Source of the DNA: Laccaria trichodermophora
Taxonomy: Eukaryota > Basidiomycota > Agaricomycetes > Agaricales > Hydnangiaceae
DNA: 64,000 nucleotides
Direction: 5' to 3'
Assembly (NCBI GenBank): GCA_018417955.1
Contig: JACTVC010000013.1
Span: forward strand, 890,633 to 954,632
Shown here one piece after another: positions 23,080 to 34,809 of the stretch; the stretch's first letter is position 1, and each line of letters starts with the position of its first letter. A program made the translations under genes and the position numbers. A model generated the notes under the pieces. That model saw only the letters and a list, made by a program, of their open reading frames with translations, was not told the DNA's origin and did not search any database.

Positions 23080-24401
23080 AAACAGGTCCCTAGCCCAACG
23101 TGAAGGCGAAGTAGACCGACCAGTCGCCAGTCATTGACTCCCTGTCGGTTGTGAATCCACCTGGCAATGCACTTGAGTCAGCGAAGAAGGCCTCGCACGC
23201 AGCTCAGCAGGCATTTCCTCCACAAAAGCCGCACCCACGTCCCTCGAGGTCGGTCGTCTTCCCACCCGCCTTCTCCTTCCCTTGCCCAACCGCTAACTCC
23301 TTGCTCTTCGTCCGTTGCATCTTGGGCATGGGCTTGACACGCGCGACATGCTAACCTCGCCGTTTAACACGTTTCTTATTGACCCCACGCTCCCCGCGCA
23401 TTCTTTCTTTCTGTCTTCGTTCTTGCTCGAGAGAGATGGACAGGGAGCGAGAACGAGCAAATGTAGCCGCGTGTGGTTTCGTTGTGTTACTGCAGCCTGA
23501 AATCGTGGAAAGTGCTGGGGAATGCTGTCTGGAAGTGGATAGGACGCGTGTTGATTTTTGGGGAGTCTTAGAGGTTTAAGGGGAGGTGGATCGTTCAGTG
23601 GCTGATGCGCGGTCTGACAAGGGCTGCACGAATACTCCAAACTGGAGCATGGCAGATTAATCTTGTAGCGACGCCTTGCCTGATTTGAGGCCAATAATCA
23701 GTTTGGTATGATTTACGAGGGGATACGAAACGTACTGAGGCTCGATAATATCTTTGCAGAATATCTGCATCCAGTCACGTCCGTCCTTTATATCGCACAA
23801 TTTGCCTGACCAGTCGATGCGGACAACTAACTGCCACGTTGACAGTTTGTCCATGAAGACTCCCTGACTGCCTTCCACGCTGAGAAGGGGGACAGCCGGC
23901 TGCGGACGAACAGACCGCTTGCGTTCCTTTGGCAATCCAAAGGTGCTGGAGGTGGTGGAGCGGGTCCAGGTAGTGATAGTATCTGTACTCTTTCAACAGT
24001 TTTAATTCTGGCAACGAAGAAAACGCGTGAAAAACAACTCACTCTCGCCTCTCCATCCGATCCAACGAAAATTTCCGCCACTTATCATTCACCCAAAGTC
24101 CATCGTCATTCACTGATGCCACGGAACGTGCCCAGCCCTCCTCCTCGGCCTTTTCATGCGACACTGCGTACCACATCACCGTTTCCTCCATTTCCCCCGT
24201 GCCACCACCGTTTTTCAGGATCTTGGGCAGCTCCTCACGGTAACTCTTCGTCGTGGATCCCGTGGATCTAACAAAACGTGTAATGGGTGGGCGGTCGACG
24301 TAGAGGGTGCATGGAACGCTACAGGGATGGACCGAGGACTGTAAAGCGTGCCATGACCACAGCCCACGTTGAGAGAACCTAGGGATTGAAGGTACATTCA
24401 A
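23080..24401 (-). pseudogene. Unidentified module X, inverted copy in D2
   Basis: Nearly identical to 4790-6114: only scattered differences were seen, for example GATCC for GATCG in the sequence encoding RKFSLDRMERRE. First exon from 24401 with STGSTTKSYREELPKIL, donor after ERRE, then MDKLSTWQLVVRIDW and RDWMQIFCKDIIEPQYV. The higher similarity to D1 than to D3 points to a recent exchange or duplication between D1 and D2 on this side. Confidence 0.4.
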
Positions 24402-24524
24402 AAAAGAGACTGTTCTGGCGTTTGCTGATTTCGGTCAGAGGCAACGGGCTTATCTCTCGAACTGTAGACCAGGTCATCCTTCTACTTGGTTCTTTACTGA
24501 GTGAGGGAGGTCTGTGAGGGTTGC

Positions 24525-25503
24525 CATTTGAAGGTGCCGGCGATGGAGCAAGTCAAAGAAGAACGGCCCGCCGCGGCAACTCCACCACATCCTCAACATT
24601 CTGCGTACCACCGACGTGGAGCGTAAACCTCCTTTATGACAACAATGGCCTCAGTTTATGCGGGAAGGACCTTTACCCAGGTACGCTCTTGCCCTCAGGC
24701 TCTATCTTCCATCCTGCCTCGTTGATCCCTCTTCATTCACGCGCAGCGTTCAACACTCCCAACACTTTCCTCTCAATAACCAAGCTTTCATCCAATGGAA
24801 CACGCGTACACGATTTCGACATCATCCATATCCACCACCTGCCCAGCTCTCCGTTCTCTTGTTGAATAATACAGGGATAGATAGGAAACGAGGCGTAAGT
24901 CTTGGCCCCTCCCCTCCCTCCCCTCCTTCCTTCTACTCGCTCACTCTTCTCCCACACACACAGTGTATACCTCCTCGTCCCACTCAAATGCACCCTAACC
25001 CAACTAACGCTCGCCACCAACCCCGACATCGACACCGCATCCGTACCCGCCATCCTCCTCCTCTCCAAACTGTGTTACCTCTCCATCGCAGATACAAGCA
25101 TCGACATGAACGGGTTGGGAACGTTAGCGAAGAGGGTGGATGAGGAGGGGTGGGTTGTGGATATCGAGGTTCCGTCAGTGTGTGACCTTTGTATTGCGAG
25201 TATGAGTTTTCCCTTCTTCTTCTCTTTCAAAACGTTCTGACACTGATTGGATTCTTTGAAAGATATACCGAAAGCGTACCCCCTGCACCCGTGCTCCCCA
25301 TTGATAACCGATCCAGACGCATGCAGGACCCTATCGTGCGCTGCGCTTCGACGCAATTCATCTGCGCATGCGGAGAGCAACCTGGCGATTGTGGTGGATG
25401 CCAGATGGGACGAAGGATGAGATGGTGTTGAGGCTGGAAGGATTTTTGAGGACGAGGAAGCTGGATTTGTTGGTTATAGGGATGATTGGGATTGAGAATT
25501 GAA
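24525..25503 (+). pseudogene. LRR-like gene, D2 copy, frameshifted near 3' end
   Basis: Best preserved copy of the LRR part. After an intron of about 67 nt (GTAAGT near 24894 to CAG at 24962) it reads [39 protein letters not shown] and MNGLGTLAKRVDEEGWVVD: regularly spaced leucines of two to three LRR units. A second intron (GTATGA near 25200 to AAG near 25262) precedes DIPKAYPLHPCSPLITD. Compared with D1, an insertion-type change near 25396-25410 shifts the frame before KDEMVLRLEG, so the conserved C-terminus is out of frame. Together with the D1 deletions this means that each copy is damaged in a different place. Confidence 0.5.
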
Positions 25504-25779
25504 CGTTGATGCGAGTGAGGAAGTTGGTTTTGTGAGTTGGGCGTTGGGTGGTTTTCAGGTTGTATCTGTTCGTTTTCTGTGTTTTCTGTTTTTGGTTTTC
25601 GTCCGTTCTTTCGTTCAAGTGTTGTCCGTTCGCGTACATATTTATCATCGTTTCCACCTGCGAGGCTTTTCAATGAAGGTCTTCAAAGCGACAAGAAACC
25701 CGATACGTACAGGATAGTATCCACTATCAGCCGCTCTTTCCCTGTCTTCATCGATCATCCTTCTTAGACCCAACGGGCG

Positions 25780-26640
25780 TCGGTCTCCTCGGCGGATGGC
25801 TTACATCCCCACTCCCATTTCCATTCCAACTAATCGCAGGCGGAAAGTGTGAATAAGAAGGCGTCAGTCCCTCATATTCCCCCGTACTAGGGCTCCGTCC
25901 CTTGCACCACCAGACGTTGAACTAGGCAGCTCCAAGCTCGCAGACACACGTACACTCTCAGGCTCTGGTGCCAAAGGGAACCCAAGGACCAAGGCCAATC
26001 CCTCCATAACCAGCGGCGACTGACGGGTTGGGCGAAACAAGACTGCAACCTGGAGGAACGAGGTGCGAATGCTGCACGTCCTGTGGGGCAGAGGTGGTAG
26101 AGAACCCACGGCTAAGCGGCGTATTGGCATAGCTAGCATACGGCAACGTCCTCGAACCTTCCAAAACCCGGTCACTCCCCTGAGGAACCATCTTCCCGCT
26201 CTTGTGTCGAGCCCGGAGTTCCTCGCCCCATTCCGATCTGAGTCCGACTTGAGCTCCGGATGCTTTGGTGGGGTCCATCCCTGGCGTTTGGTTTGCACCG
26301 CTCAGTACTTCTATTGTGCTTGTGGTTATGTGGATGGCGGACCCCATGCAGAGGAACACTCCCCCGATGACACCGACGCAGCAGAGGAAGAGTTGGAGGT
26401 GGTTCGTTGGTGTTGTGTTATAGAGAAAATGCCTGGGGTTTCTTACTCCATTCTGCGGATGTAGTGCGTTTGGAGGGGCGCGGAACGAGGGGCGATGTTT
26501 GGGCGTTGTTTGGGCGATGTAGGTTGTCGGGCAACGTGTAGGAAGTATTGATAGGCCACGAAGCCTGTTTTGGAGGGAGGTTAGGTGAAGTGTTGGAGAG
26601 AGAAGACGTACCTACGTTCGTGTGTGGATTCGAAAGATTC
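25780..26640 (-). pseudogene. Putative membrane protein gene, D2 copy
   Basis: Minus-strand paralogue of 7420-8280. The stretch near 26385-26300 reads LQLFLCCVGVIGGVFLCMGS, a plausible transmembrane helix, followed by AIHITTSTIEVLSGANQTPG. Then comes a charged segment (GLRSEWGEELRARHKSG) and YASYANTPLSRGFSTTSAP near 26130. An upstream segment near 26590 reads NLPPKQASWPINTSYTLP. Several exons are likely. The gene's upstream side is cut by the copia insertion at 26646. The family is unknown. Confidence 0.35.
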
Positions 26641-26645
26641 GTCCA

Positions 26646-26864
26646 TGTTGAATAACCGAGGTGGACCGGCAACTCCGGTACGCCAATGCCGTGCGCACTT
26701 TCGGGTACACACTTGTGACTCGTCTTATGAAGCACGTTCACGTTGTATGTAGTAATTTGTAGTACATTCTAGTTACATATGTTTGTAGTATATAAGGGGG
26801 ACTGAGAGTCCCCGAATTCATTACCTTCTTACTTTTACACTCCCTTGTACTTGCTGCTCCAACA
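26646..26864 (+). repeat. Copia left LTR
   Basis: 219 bp, starts TG and ends CA. Compared with the right LTR there is a 7-base indel and ten substitutions, all transitions, nine of them at CpG or TpG/CpA sites. It contains TATATAAGG at 26789. Confidence 0.95.
26789..26795 (+). promoter_or_regulatory. TATA box of copia LTR promoter
   Basis: TATATAA inside the left LTR, about 75 bp before its end; the identical box occurs at 49225-49231 in the right LTR. The position fits the U3 promoter that drives element transcription. Confidence 0.6.
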
Positions 26865-26876
26865 GGTTATGGGCCC
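26865..26876 (+). promoter_or_regulatory. Primer-binding site of copia element
   Basis: GGTTATGGGCCC directly follows the LTR. It is complementary to a sequence with CAU anticodon followed by AACC, as in the anticodon region of initiator tRNA-Met; priming from such a half-tRNA is known for several copia elements. The tRNA match is inferred, as no tRNA sequence was available. Confidence 0.55.
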
Positions 26877-26893
26877 CGAGCTCTAAACATACA

Positions 26894-29800
26894 TCTTCTT
26901 ATATATAAAGGTACAATGGTCCGCTTAGCTAAGATTTGTAAGATTAGCTAATATAATTATTAAGCAACCATTCTGTCTTTTACTGAGCTGCGTCAGCGGC
27001 GTTTGCCGGGAATGGCAGTTGCCGAATACAGCAAGTACAAACACCACATGGGCAGGACATGTTAAAAATTTCCCCCACCACAACACGTTGCATTGGTGTT
27101 TCCTGCCCCCATATCACCTTCCAAACACTCAATTTCGCTTTTTGGCACTATATTTTCACTCTCCACACCTGTGTGGGGGTCTCTGTCAGTGTATTTTCGC
27201 TTTTTTGATAATTTTAAGCTTATTTTACACTATCTTTTCTTTTTTGTTCAGTTCTATCCACATTTTTTGACATTTCTCTCCTGACTTGGATTTTCCAATC
27301 AGGTTATACTTGGGGTGGGTGGAGATTCTGCTCCTGCTCCTGTTGTGAGTTGGGTTTTGGGGAGAATTAGCAGACCAAGGTGAAGCCCAGTGAAGTCCTA
27401 CCTCCCTGGCCTCTCTTTACGAGTGTCTGCCAGTTGTTATTAAGACTTAGTCTTGGACCACTCTCTGGGCACAGTGTGTAGGGAGATTGGTGGGCAGGTT
27501 TACAGTTGCTCACCCTTCCTTTTTGGAAGTTGCTCCATTATCAACTACCATTGTTTACACCGATTTCGCTTTTTCTCTGCCTTTGCCTGATTGAACGTCA
27601 GGACTTTGAGACTGTCTTCATCCTTAAACCCCAGCATATTTGATTTCTCATGATGTATGTATTGAATTGAAGCCATTCATAGTTTTAAATCTTACATAAA
27701 TGAAAATTAAAGGTCTGAAACTCCTCCAAATACACCCCAACAGGTTCGAATTGCAGCACAGCAATCTGAACGTGACAATCGCACAATGGATAGCCCCCAA
27801 CAGCACCGTGCTCCCCATGCCATGCGCTCCCCAGGACGTGTTGCTCCTATCAATTTAGGATTACCTCTGCATGCTCCACAGCCTGCTCTTGGAAATGATC
27901 CCTTTTTGGCTCCTCCTCCTCCTGCTCCTGTTGTATACAATGGCCAGCAATATAATCATCTACCAGGTGCCCTTGCCCAGCAGCTTGCTGCAATTCCACC
28001 AATTCCTGTTCGTGGTCATGGTCGTGGTCGTGGTCGTGGTCGTGGCCATGGCCGTGGCCAAGGTCATGGTCATAATGCTCCTGCTGCTATTGTATGTTGA
28101 TATATCATATAATGCATTTAGGTGTTTCTCACATAGTCTGATAACTTTTTTACCTCCCAGTATCCCAATCTACCAGCACACCTTCAAGCTGCCTACCAGG
28201 CTCTGAATCAACTTGCTCCTCCAGAAGCCCCTCTGCCTCCTGTTCCTGTGATGGTATGTTGATATAATACTTCTGCATGTTTTCTACAGAGGTGATATTT
28301 TTCTCCCAAGTATCACAATCTACCTGCACATATTCAAGCTGCCTACCAGGCTCTGGGTCAAAATGATTTGCCTCTTCTTCCAGAAGCCCCTTTGCCCTTG
28401 GCTCCTGTCATGCCAGTGGTATGTTGATGTAATGCATTTAGGTGTTTCTCACAGGGTTTAATATATTCCCCCCTCCAGTATCCCAATTTACCTGCACATC
28501 TTCAAGCTGCCTACCAGGCTCTGCATCAACCTCCTGAAGTCCCATTACCTGCTCCTCCTGCACCTGAAATGCATTTGGCTCAACCTGCTCCTGTACTACC
28601 AGTCCCTCCACCTGCTCCTCCTGCACCTGAAATGCCTTTAGCTCAACCTGCTCCTGTACTACCAGTCCCATTTGCACCAGCTCCCTTTCCTGTGCCACCA
28701 CCTGCTGCATTTGCTGAACTTCCTCAAGCTCGCAAACCCTTTAGTGCTACCTGGCAGGTTCATGATTTGGGGCGCATGAATGTGGTCTGCTCTGGATGTG
28801 GTGCACTTCATTGGATGGATGAAAAGCTGTCTGTTTCAAGTCGAATCAACCCAACCTTTGGCATGTGCTGCTTTAGTGGGAAGATGGATCTGCCAAAATT
28901 GCATGAACCTCCTCCAGAGCTTCTTCAGTTGCTCAGTGGCACAGATGATGTTGCAAAGAATTTTCGCAAAGATATTCGTCGCTACAATAATGCATTGGCC
29001 ATGACTTCTCTGGGATGTAAGACAGATGATTCTGTCAATCGGGGTGCAGGGCCCTATGTGTTCAAAATACATGGCAAACTTACTCATAAGTCAGGCTCAC
29101 TGCTCCCTGCCCCCAATGCACATCCCACATATGCTCAGCTGTATATCTATGATCCTGCAGATGCTCTCAACTACCGTATGGGACATCAGGCCAACAACAC
29201 TCTTCATCGTGAAACAATGCAGCGGCTTCAGGATATGCTCTGGCGTAAACATCCAGGAGTTCAAATGTATCAGCAGGCACATGAGCTCACACGTAACATG
29301 GGTCCCAATGAAGAGTGCAATATTGTTCTTCGCTTTGACAAATCCTGTGATCGACGTTGCTACAATCTACCAACAGCTGCATCAAATGAGATTGCAGTAA
29401 TTCTGCCTGGCAGTGAGGATCAGCCACAGGGAGACAGGGATATTATTGTCAGAAGAAAGGATGGATCACTTATGCGGATTGATCAAAGGCATCCTTTCTA
29501 TGTTTCACTCCACTATGTTCTTCTCTTTCCCACAGGCCAGCTGGGATGGCATCCACATATTGAATTTAAAGCTGGAGAGATGGTGCCTGATGCAGAAGAG
29601 TTGGAGCCAAATGCAGAAGAGAATAATGAAGGCCAGGTTCAGCCTTCAAAGAAGAGAAAGTATATCAGTCAAACAGAATACTTTCGCTACTGCCTCCATC
29701 CTCGCATTGAAGAATCACCCCACATTTTTATGGCTGGAAAGCTTTTCCAGGAGTATATTGTGGATGCATGGGCACTTTGTGAACAGGCACGTTTGCTGTA

Positions 29801-32800
29801 CATCCAGAATCACCAAACAGAACTGCGAGCTGAGACATATCAGGGTGTAGTTGATGCTCTGGCATCAGATGTGAATGCAACAGGAAATGAAATTGGGCAG
29901 CGTACTATTCTTCCATCCTCATTTGTTGGAGGTACACGCTACATGATCCAAAACTGCCAGGATGCTCTTGCAATTAATCGCCACTTTCATGGAGCTGATC
30001 TCTTCATCACAATTACTGCAAATCCCAATTGGCCAGAGGTCACTCGAGAACTACTCCCAGGACAAACTGCTTCTGATCGCCCTGATTTGGTTGTTCGTGT
30101 TTTCCATGCCAAAGTCACTCAGCTGCTAAAAGATCTGGAAAAGCATGGCGTCATGGGACGTACAGTGGCCAGAGTATGGACAATAGAGTTTCAAAAGCGT
30201 GGTCTACCTCATATGCATCTCATTCTTTTTCTGGATCCTGCACACAAGCTTCAAACTCCTGAAGATATTGACTCACTCATTTCTGCTGAGTTTCCAAATG
30301 AGCAGGAACAGCCTGAACTGTATGAATTAGTCAAAAAATTCATGGTTCACAATCCATGTGGTACCCAGAATCCTCAGTCTCCTTGCATGGATGGGAACAA
30401 GTGCTCAAAAAACTTCCCAAAACCATTTCGAGATCAAACAACTGTCAGTGATGACTCTTATGCTAACCTTCGGAGGCGAAATGATGGCAAGCAACATATT
30501 ATCAATGGAAAAGAGGTTGACAATCGCTGGGTGGTGCCACATTCTCCATGGCTCATCTGGAAATATCGCTGTCACATCAATGTTGAGTGCATCTCCTCAG
30601 TCAAAGCTATAAAGTACATATACAAATATGTGTACAAAGGCCATGATCGCACAACTATGGAGTTTGGAACATGTCAGGATGAGGTCAAACAATATCTTGA
30701 TGCTCGCTATGTTTCTGCCTGTGAAGCTCTCTGGAGAATCCACCATTTCCACATGCATCAGGAGTACCCAAGTGTTGTTCGGCTGCAGGTCCATCTTCCA
30801 AATCAGCAGTTGATTTCCTGGGATGAGAATATTGCTCCAGATCTTCAGCAGGTCATTGCCCAGGCTGCTGAGAAGGATACCACATTGACTGCCTACTTCA
30901 AAGCCAATGAGCAATTTCCAGAGGCACACAATCATCTTTATCAGGACTTTCCCACTCACTTTGTCTGGGTCAGACGCAACAAAAGATGGAAAATAAGGGA
31001 GCGAAAGAGTGCCATTGGTCGAATGTACTATGCTCATCCAGCCTCAGGAGAACGGTTCTATCTCCGCACTCTTCTCACAGCTGTAAAGGGGGCCACATCA
31101 TATGAGGATTTGCGCACAGTACATGGTATAACTCATGCAACATTTCGAGAAGCATGTATTGCACATGGTCTTCTAGCTGATGACAATGAGTGGAGGCTAT
31201 GTCTGCAGGATGCTGGAGCTATGCAAAATGGTCGTCAATTGCGCAATTTATTTGTCACAGTCCTTCGTGACTGCAATCCCTCAGATCCTGCTGCCTTATG
31301 GTTGCAATTCCGGACACAGATCTGTGATGACCTTCATTGGACTCTTGAACACAAAAATATACGCCAAAATCCAACAGAGGAAGATGTCTTTGACTATGGC
31401 CTATATCTTATTGATAAACTTCTCCGCAGCTCCAATGGAAATAAAGGATTGGAGCACTGGCCAACAATGCCTCAGCCTCAGCAAAATTGGGCTCTTCATG
31501 TCGGAAATCACCTGATCATGGAACAGCTTGATTATGATGCAGAAGAGCAGACACGTCTTGCCAATGAACAGATTCCAAAGCTAAATGAGGAGCAGCAGAA
31601 AGCCTTTGATGAAATAGTTGAAGCAGTCAATACCAAGTCAGGACAGATCTTTTTTCTTCATGGGCCTGGGGGCACTGGCAAAACCTACATTTACAACACT
31701 CTCTGTTACTTTCTGCGTGGTCAACACAAAATTATCATCTGTGTCGCATCTTCAGGAATTGCTGCTCTTCTCATTATTGGTGGCCGCACTTCTCACTCAT
31801 GCTTCAAAATTCCTATCAACATTCATGAGACTTCTACATGTCAATTTAGCAAGAACTCTCTTCTGGCAGAACTCATCAGATTGGCAGAGCTTATTATATG
31901 GGATGAGGCTCCAATGCAGCATCGACACATCCATGAAGCTGTTGATCGTACTTTTCAGGATGTGAGGGGCTCTGACAAGCCATTTGGAGGTCTGTCGGTT
32001 GTCTTTGGGGGAGACTTTCAACAGATCCTTCCTGTCATTGTCAAAGGGTCACGGGCTCAAATTGTCAATGCACGCATGCAGCGATCCACTCTTTGGCACT
32101 CCATGAAGGTGCTTCACCTGACTCAAAACATGCGACTCAATGTTGATGATCCACAGGAGAGAGATTTTGCACAGTGGCAGATTGACATTGGGCATGGCCG
32201 GCATACAAATGAGTCAGATGATGTCTCTTTGCCAGAATCATTCAAATGTGCAGAAAACACAGTTCAGTCTCTCATTGATACCATCTATCCTGGAATTGGT
32301 CTCCTGCCTCATCCTGAAGATCGCTATTTTTCTGAGCGCACTATTCTCTCAAGCCGCAATGATGATGTTGATGACCTTAACCATGCTATCCTCAATCGCT
32401 TTCCCGGTGAACTTCAAGTGTTCCAAAGTGCAGACTCCATTGAAGATAATGAGGGGCATGGAGAAGAGGGTATTCTGATGTACCCAGTAGAATATCTTAA
32501 CAGCATTAACTGCTCTGGGTTACCTCTCTCCAAACTTGCTCTGAAGGTTGGGTGTCCTGTTATGGTGCTGCGAAACATCAATCCAAAAGATGGGGTTTGC
32601 AATGGAACACGTGGTATTTTGACACATGCAACACCACGAGTTCTGGAGGTTCGACTTCTCAGTGGAGAACATGCTGGAGAGCTGATCTTCATTCCTCGAA
32701 TGGGAATCATTCCTAATGAGACACAAGTTCCATTCAAACTCAAACGTCTACAATTTCCAGTTCGGCTGTGTTTTGCTATGACTATTAACAAGTCACAAGG

Positions 32801-33187
32801 ACAATCAGTGAATCATGTGGGGATAGATGCCAGATCAGCTGTATTCACTCATGGGCAGTTCTATGTTGCTATTTCACAAGTTACTTCTGTTCATAATATC
32901 AAGATAATATGGGATGATCAACTTCCAAATCCTGTAACAAAAAATATTGTATATCCTGAAGTACTTCTTGACTAAATTAGAATGTTGCCATATTGTAATA
33001 AGTTTTTGTTGTAAATACAGAATCAAAAATGTGTATCAGAATTGGGATGAAACATGAGTATCAGAACTGGGATTAAACATGTGTACCAGGGGGTCCAGGG
33101 GGCGTGCCCCCGGCAAGCGGTGACCAGCACCAGAGGCACGGCCGAGCATTAGCGAGTGCCGCGCCGTAGGTGCGGGTCTAAAGCTTG
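26894..33187 (+). mobile_element. Helitron unit 1 (autonomous type)
   Basis: Rolling-circle transposon inserted in the copia leader. The proposed 5' end TCTTCTTATATATAAAGG follows a host A. The 3' end is a 17-nt hairpin (CCGCGCC-GTA-GGTGCGG, 33159-33175) followed 12 nt later by the terminus CTTG at 33187. Units 2 and 3 have the same hairpin-to-end spacing. A subterminal motif near 26996 (GGCGTTTGCCGGG) is shared with unit 2 and is complementary to CCCGGCAAGC close to the 3' end. It carries the Rep-helicase gene. The 5' boundary is less certain than the 3' boundary. The leader 26895-27785 shows no other gene. Confidence 0.85.
27786..32975 (+). CDS. Helitron Rep-helicase (RepHel)
   Basis: HUH endonuclease fused to a Pif1-like helicase that nicks and unwinds DNA for rolling-circle transposition. 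Proposed exons 27786-28091, 28161-28253, 28311-28418 and 28479-32975, all phase 0, give 1667 codons plus stop. The N-terminus is Pro/Ala-rich with an RGRG tract and three near-identical small exons starting YPNLPAHLQAAYQAL. The Helitron-like N domain begins near 29690; the HUH motif is GLPHMHLILFL (about 30199-30231) and the two-tyrosine region is YIYKYVYKG (about 30615-30641). Helicase Walker A is GPGGTGKT (about 31661) and Walker B IIWDEAP (about 31891); the C-terminal motif FYVAISQVTS is near 32861. No stop is seen in the long exon. An upstream exon is possible, because the frame stays open before the ATG back to 27713. Confidence 0.93.
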
Positions 33188-34538
33188 TCTATACATGAAA
33201 ACACAAAGGATTGATGGCTGACAAATTCAGCTTTATTTTACTAAGCACTTCACACCCTCACGAGATCTCTTTCACTGAGCTGCGCGAGTGGCGTTTGCCG
33301 GGAACATTACATCGTGTCAACAAACAACCGTTTCCCTTCTCAATGTTCTCAACCACCACCACCTCCCCTTCGTGTCGACGATCGCCCACAAACGAAGGCG
33401 ACTGGCCACAAACGAAGGCGACCGGCCACAAACACAGACGAACCACGATGGCCAGCACCCACAAATGGACCAGGGCGGCGATGGGCACAGGTGAGCATGC
33501 TCCCCTCTACTACTACTCACCTCTCTAATACGAAATGCAGGTGCCACGTTGCCGACAGCGACATGGCAACCAAACTACGAACCACCTTCGTCGTTGTTTA
33601 CTTTAGGACACAGGACAACGACGTTACGAGGACACGGTGAGTACCCCCCGTCCCATGTCCATCCCAACCCACCTTGCTGAGACACAGGAAAACGACGGGA
33701 CGACGACATCGGACGACAACGAACGAGGACATGGGGACGACAAGGACCCCACGGTGACAACATGGCATAATGACGTCATGAGGACATGGGACGATGATGC
33801 CCGCTCCAACCACACCCCAACAACGACGCAGATGCAGGCGCTACGTTGTGTCGGTGAGGTGGCAACCATAAGATGCAAACCCATGGCTACATACAACGAG
33901 GTAGTAAGTCCCATCCCACCTCATCCCTTGCCCACCCAAATAACACCTCACCACCAGACAAATGACGGGCCACAGCCACAATACCCCTCCCCAGCGACAA
34001 TAAATCATGACCGACGACCGACAACAAAATGACAAGACGACTATGCAACAACCACGGCACGACAACACCATACAACCATATCCACAGACTACGACGAGAT
34101 GGACACCACAGCGACACGATGATGACACCACGATGTGACGATGACGACACGTGATGGTGCCACGACCATACGACGACCACACAACCACCATGACCACACC
34201 ATTATGAGGCCCTTTCTCCTCATCCCAATATGTCTGTCTGCTCATGTGTTCTACTTTGTATTTTTTTATTTAGTTATTTATAGCTGTTGTCAATTTCATC
34301 AATGTGTCTTTGATTCTTCAACAAGTAGTTCCTATTTTAAGTGTGGGCTTATGCTTATAATTACATGTTGGTAACTTTGGATAAAGTATGTTGACAGAAC
34401 TAACATGTGTACCAGAACTAGGAATAGACATGTGTACCAGGGGGTCCAGGGGGCTTGCCCCCGGCAAGCTGTGACCAGTGCTGGAGGAACGGCCGAGCGC
34501 CAGCGAGTGCCGTGCCATAGGCACGGGTCTAAAGCTTG
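33188..34538 (+). mobile_element. Helitron unit 2 (non-autonomous)
   Basis: Begins TCTATACATGAAAACACAAA directly after the end of unit 1. It shares the 5' subterminal block CTGAGCTGCGCGAGTGGCGT and ends with hairpin CCGTGCC-ATA-GGCACGG (34510-34526) plus 12 nt to CTTG at 34538. It has no Rep or helicase. The interior (33330-34230) is rich in CGACGACA-type sequence and has intron-like pieces bounded by GTGAG and CAG (for example about 33491-33540 and 33637-33688), suggesting captured host-gene fragments. Long frames in it on both strands are compositional. Confidence 0.82.
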
Positions 34539-34744
34539 TCTATACATGAAAACACAAAGGATTGATGGCTGACAAATTCAGCTTTATGTTACTAAGCATT
34601 TCACACCCTCATGAGACTACAAGCCGCGTGAGTGGCATTTGCTGGAGGGGGTCCAGGGGGCTTGCCCCCGGCAAGCCATGACCAGTGTCAAAGCAATGGT
34701 CAAGCGCAGCAAGCGCCGTGGCGTAGACACGGGTCTAAAGCTTG
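34539..34744 (+). mobile_element. Helitron unit 3 (minimal, 206 bp)
   Basis: Starts with the same TCTATACATGAAAACACAAA as unit 2 and ends with an imperfect hairpin (CCGTG...CACGG, 34716-34732) and CTTG at 34744. It holds only the 5' and 3' terminal parts. The next base is T (34745), so the whole three-unit array lies between a host A (26893) and T, the canonical Helitron AT target. Confidence 0.8.
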
Positions 34745-34809
34745 TACATACTACTATACATCTTACCTCGCTCTCAACAGCTTTTATCTTATCAATTACA
34801 TAACAGCAC

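Larger units (their letters stand above)
12643..26645. repeat. Segmental duplication unit D2
   Basis: Complete unit: CK2-beta gene (+), receptor B (-), module X (+ and -), LRR-like gene (+), membrane-protein-like gene (-). Its left side aligns with 49301 onward (for example GGTGATGTAAGCCTGGATGT at 12701 and 49363), and its right side with D1. It ends at GTCCA (26641-26645), the copia target duplication. Confidence 0.85.

Noticed and set aside
28438..29282. Minus-strand frames opposite the Helitron gene
   Set aside because: Complement of the Pro/Ala-rich coding repeats and of the RepHel domain; no motifs.
33176..33183. CTAA as the Helitron 3' terminus (canonical CTRR)
   Set aside because: The hairpin-to-end spacing would be only 4-5 nt, and the invariant AAGCTTG after CTAA in all three units would be unexplained. 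CTTG leaves a host T and gives the usual 12 nt spacing.
33258..34245. Open frames on both strands of Helitron unit 2
   Set aside because: The sequence is biased CGACGACA-type and frames overlap on both strands; intron-like signals break them. Treated as possible captured fragments, not genes.
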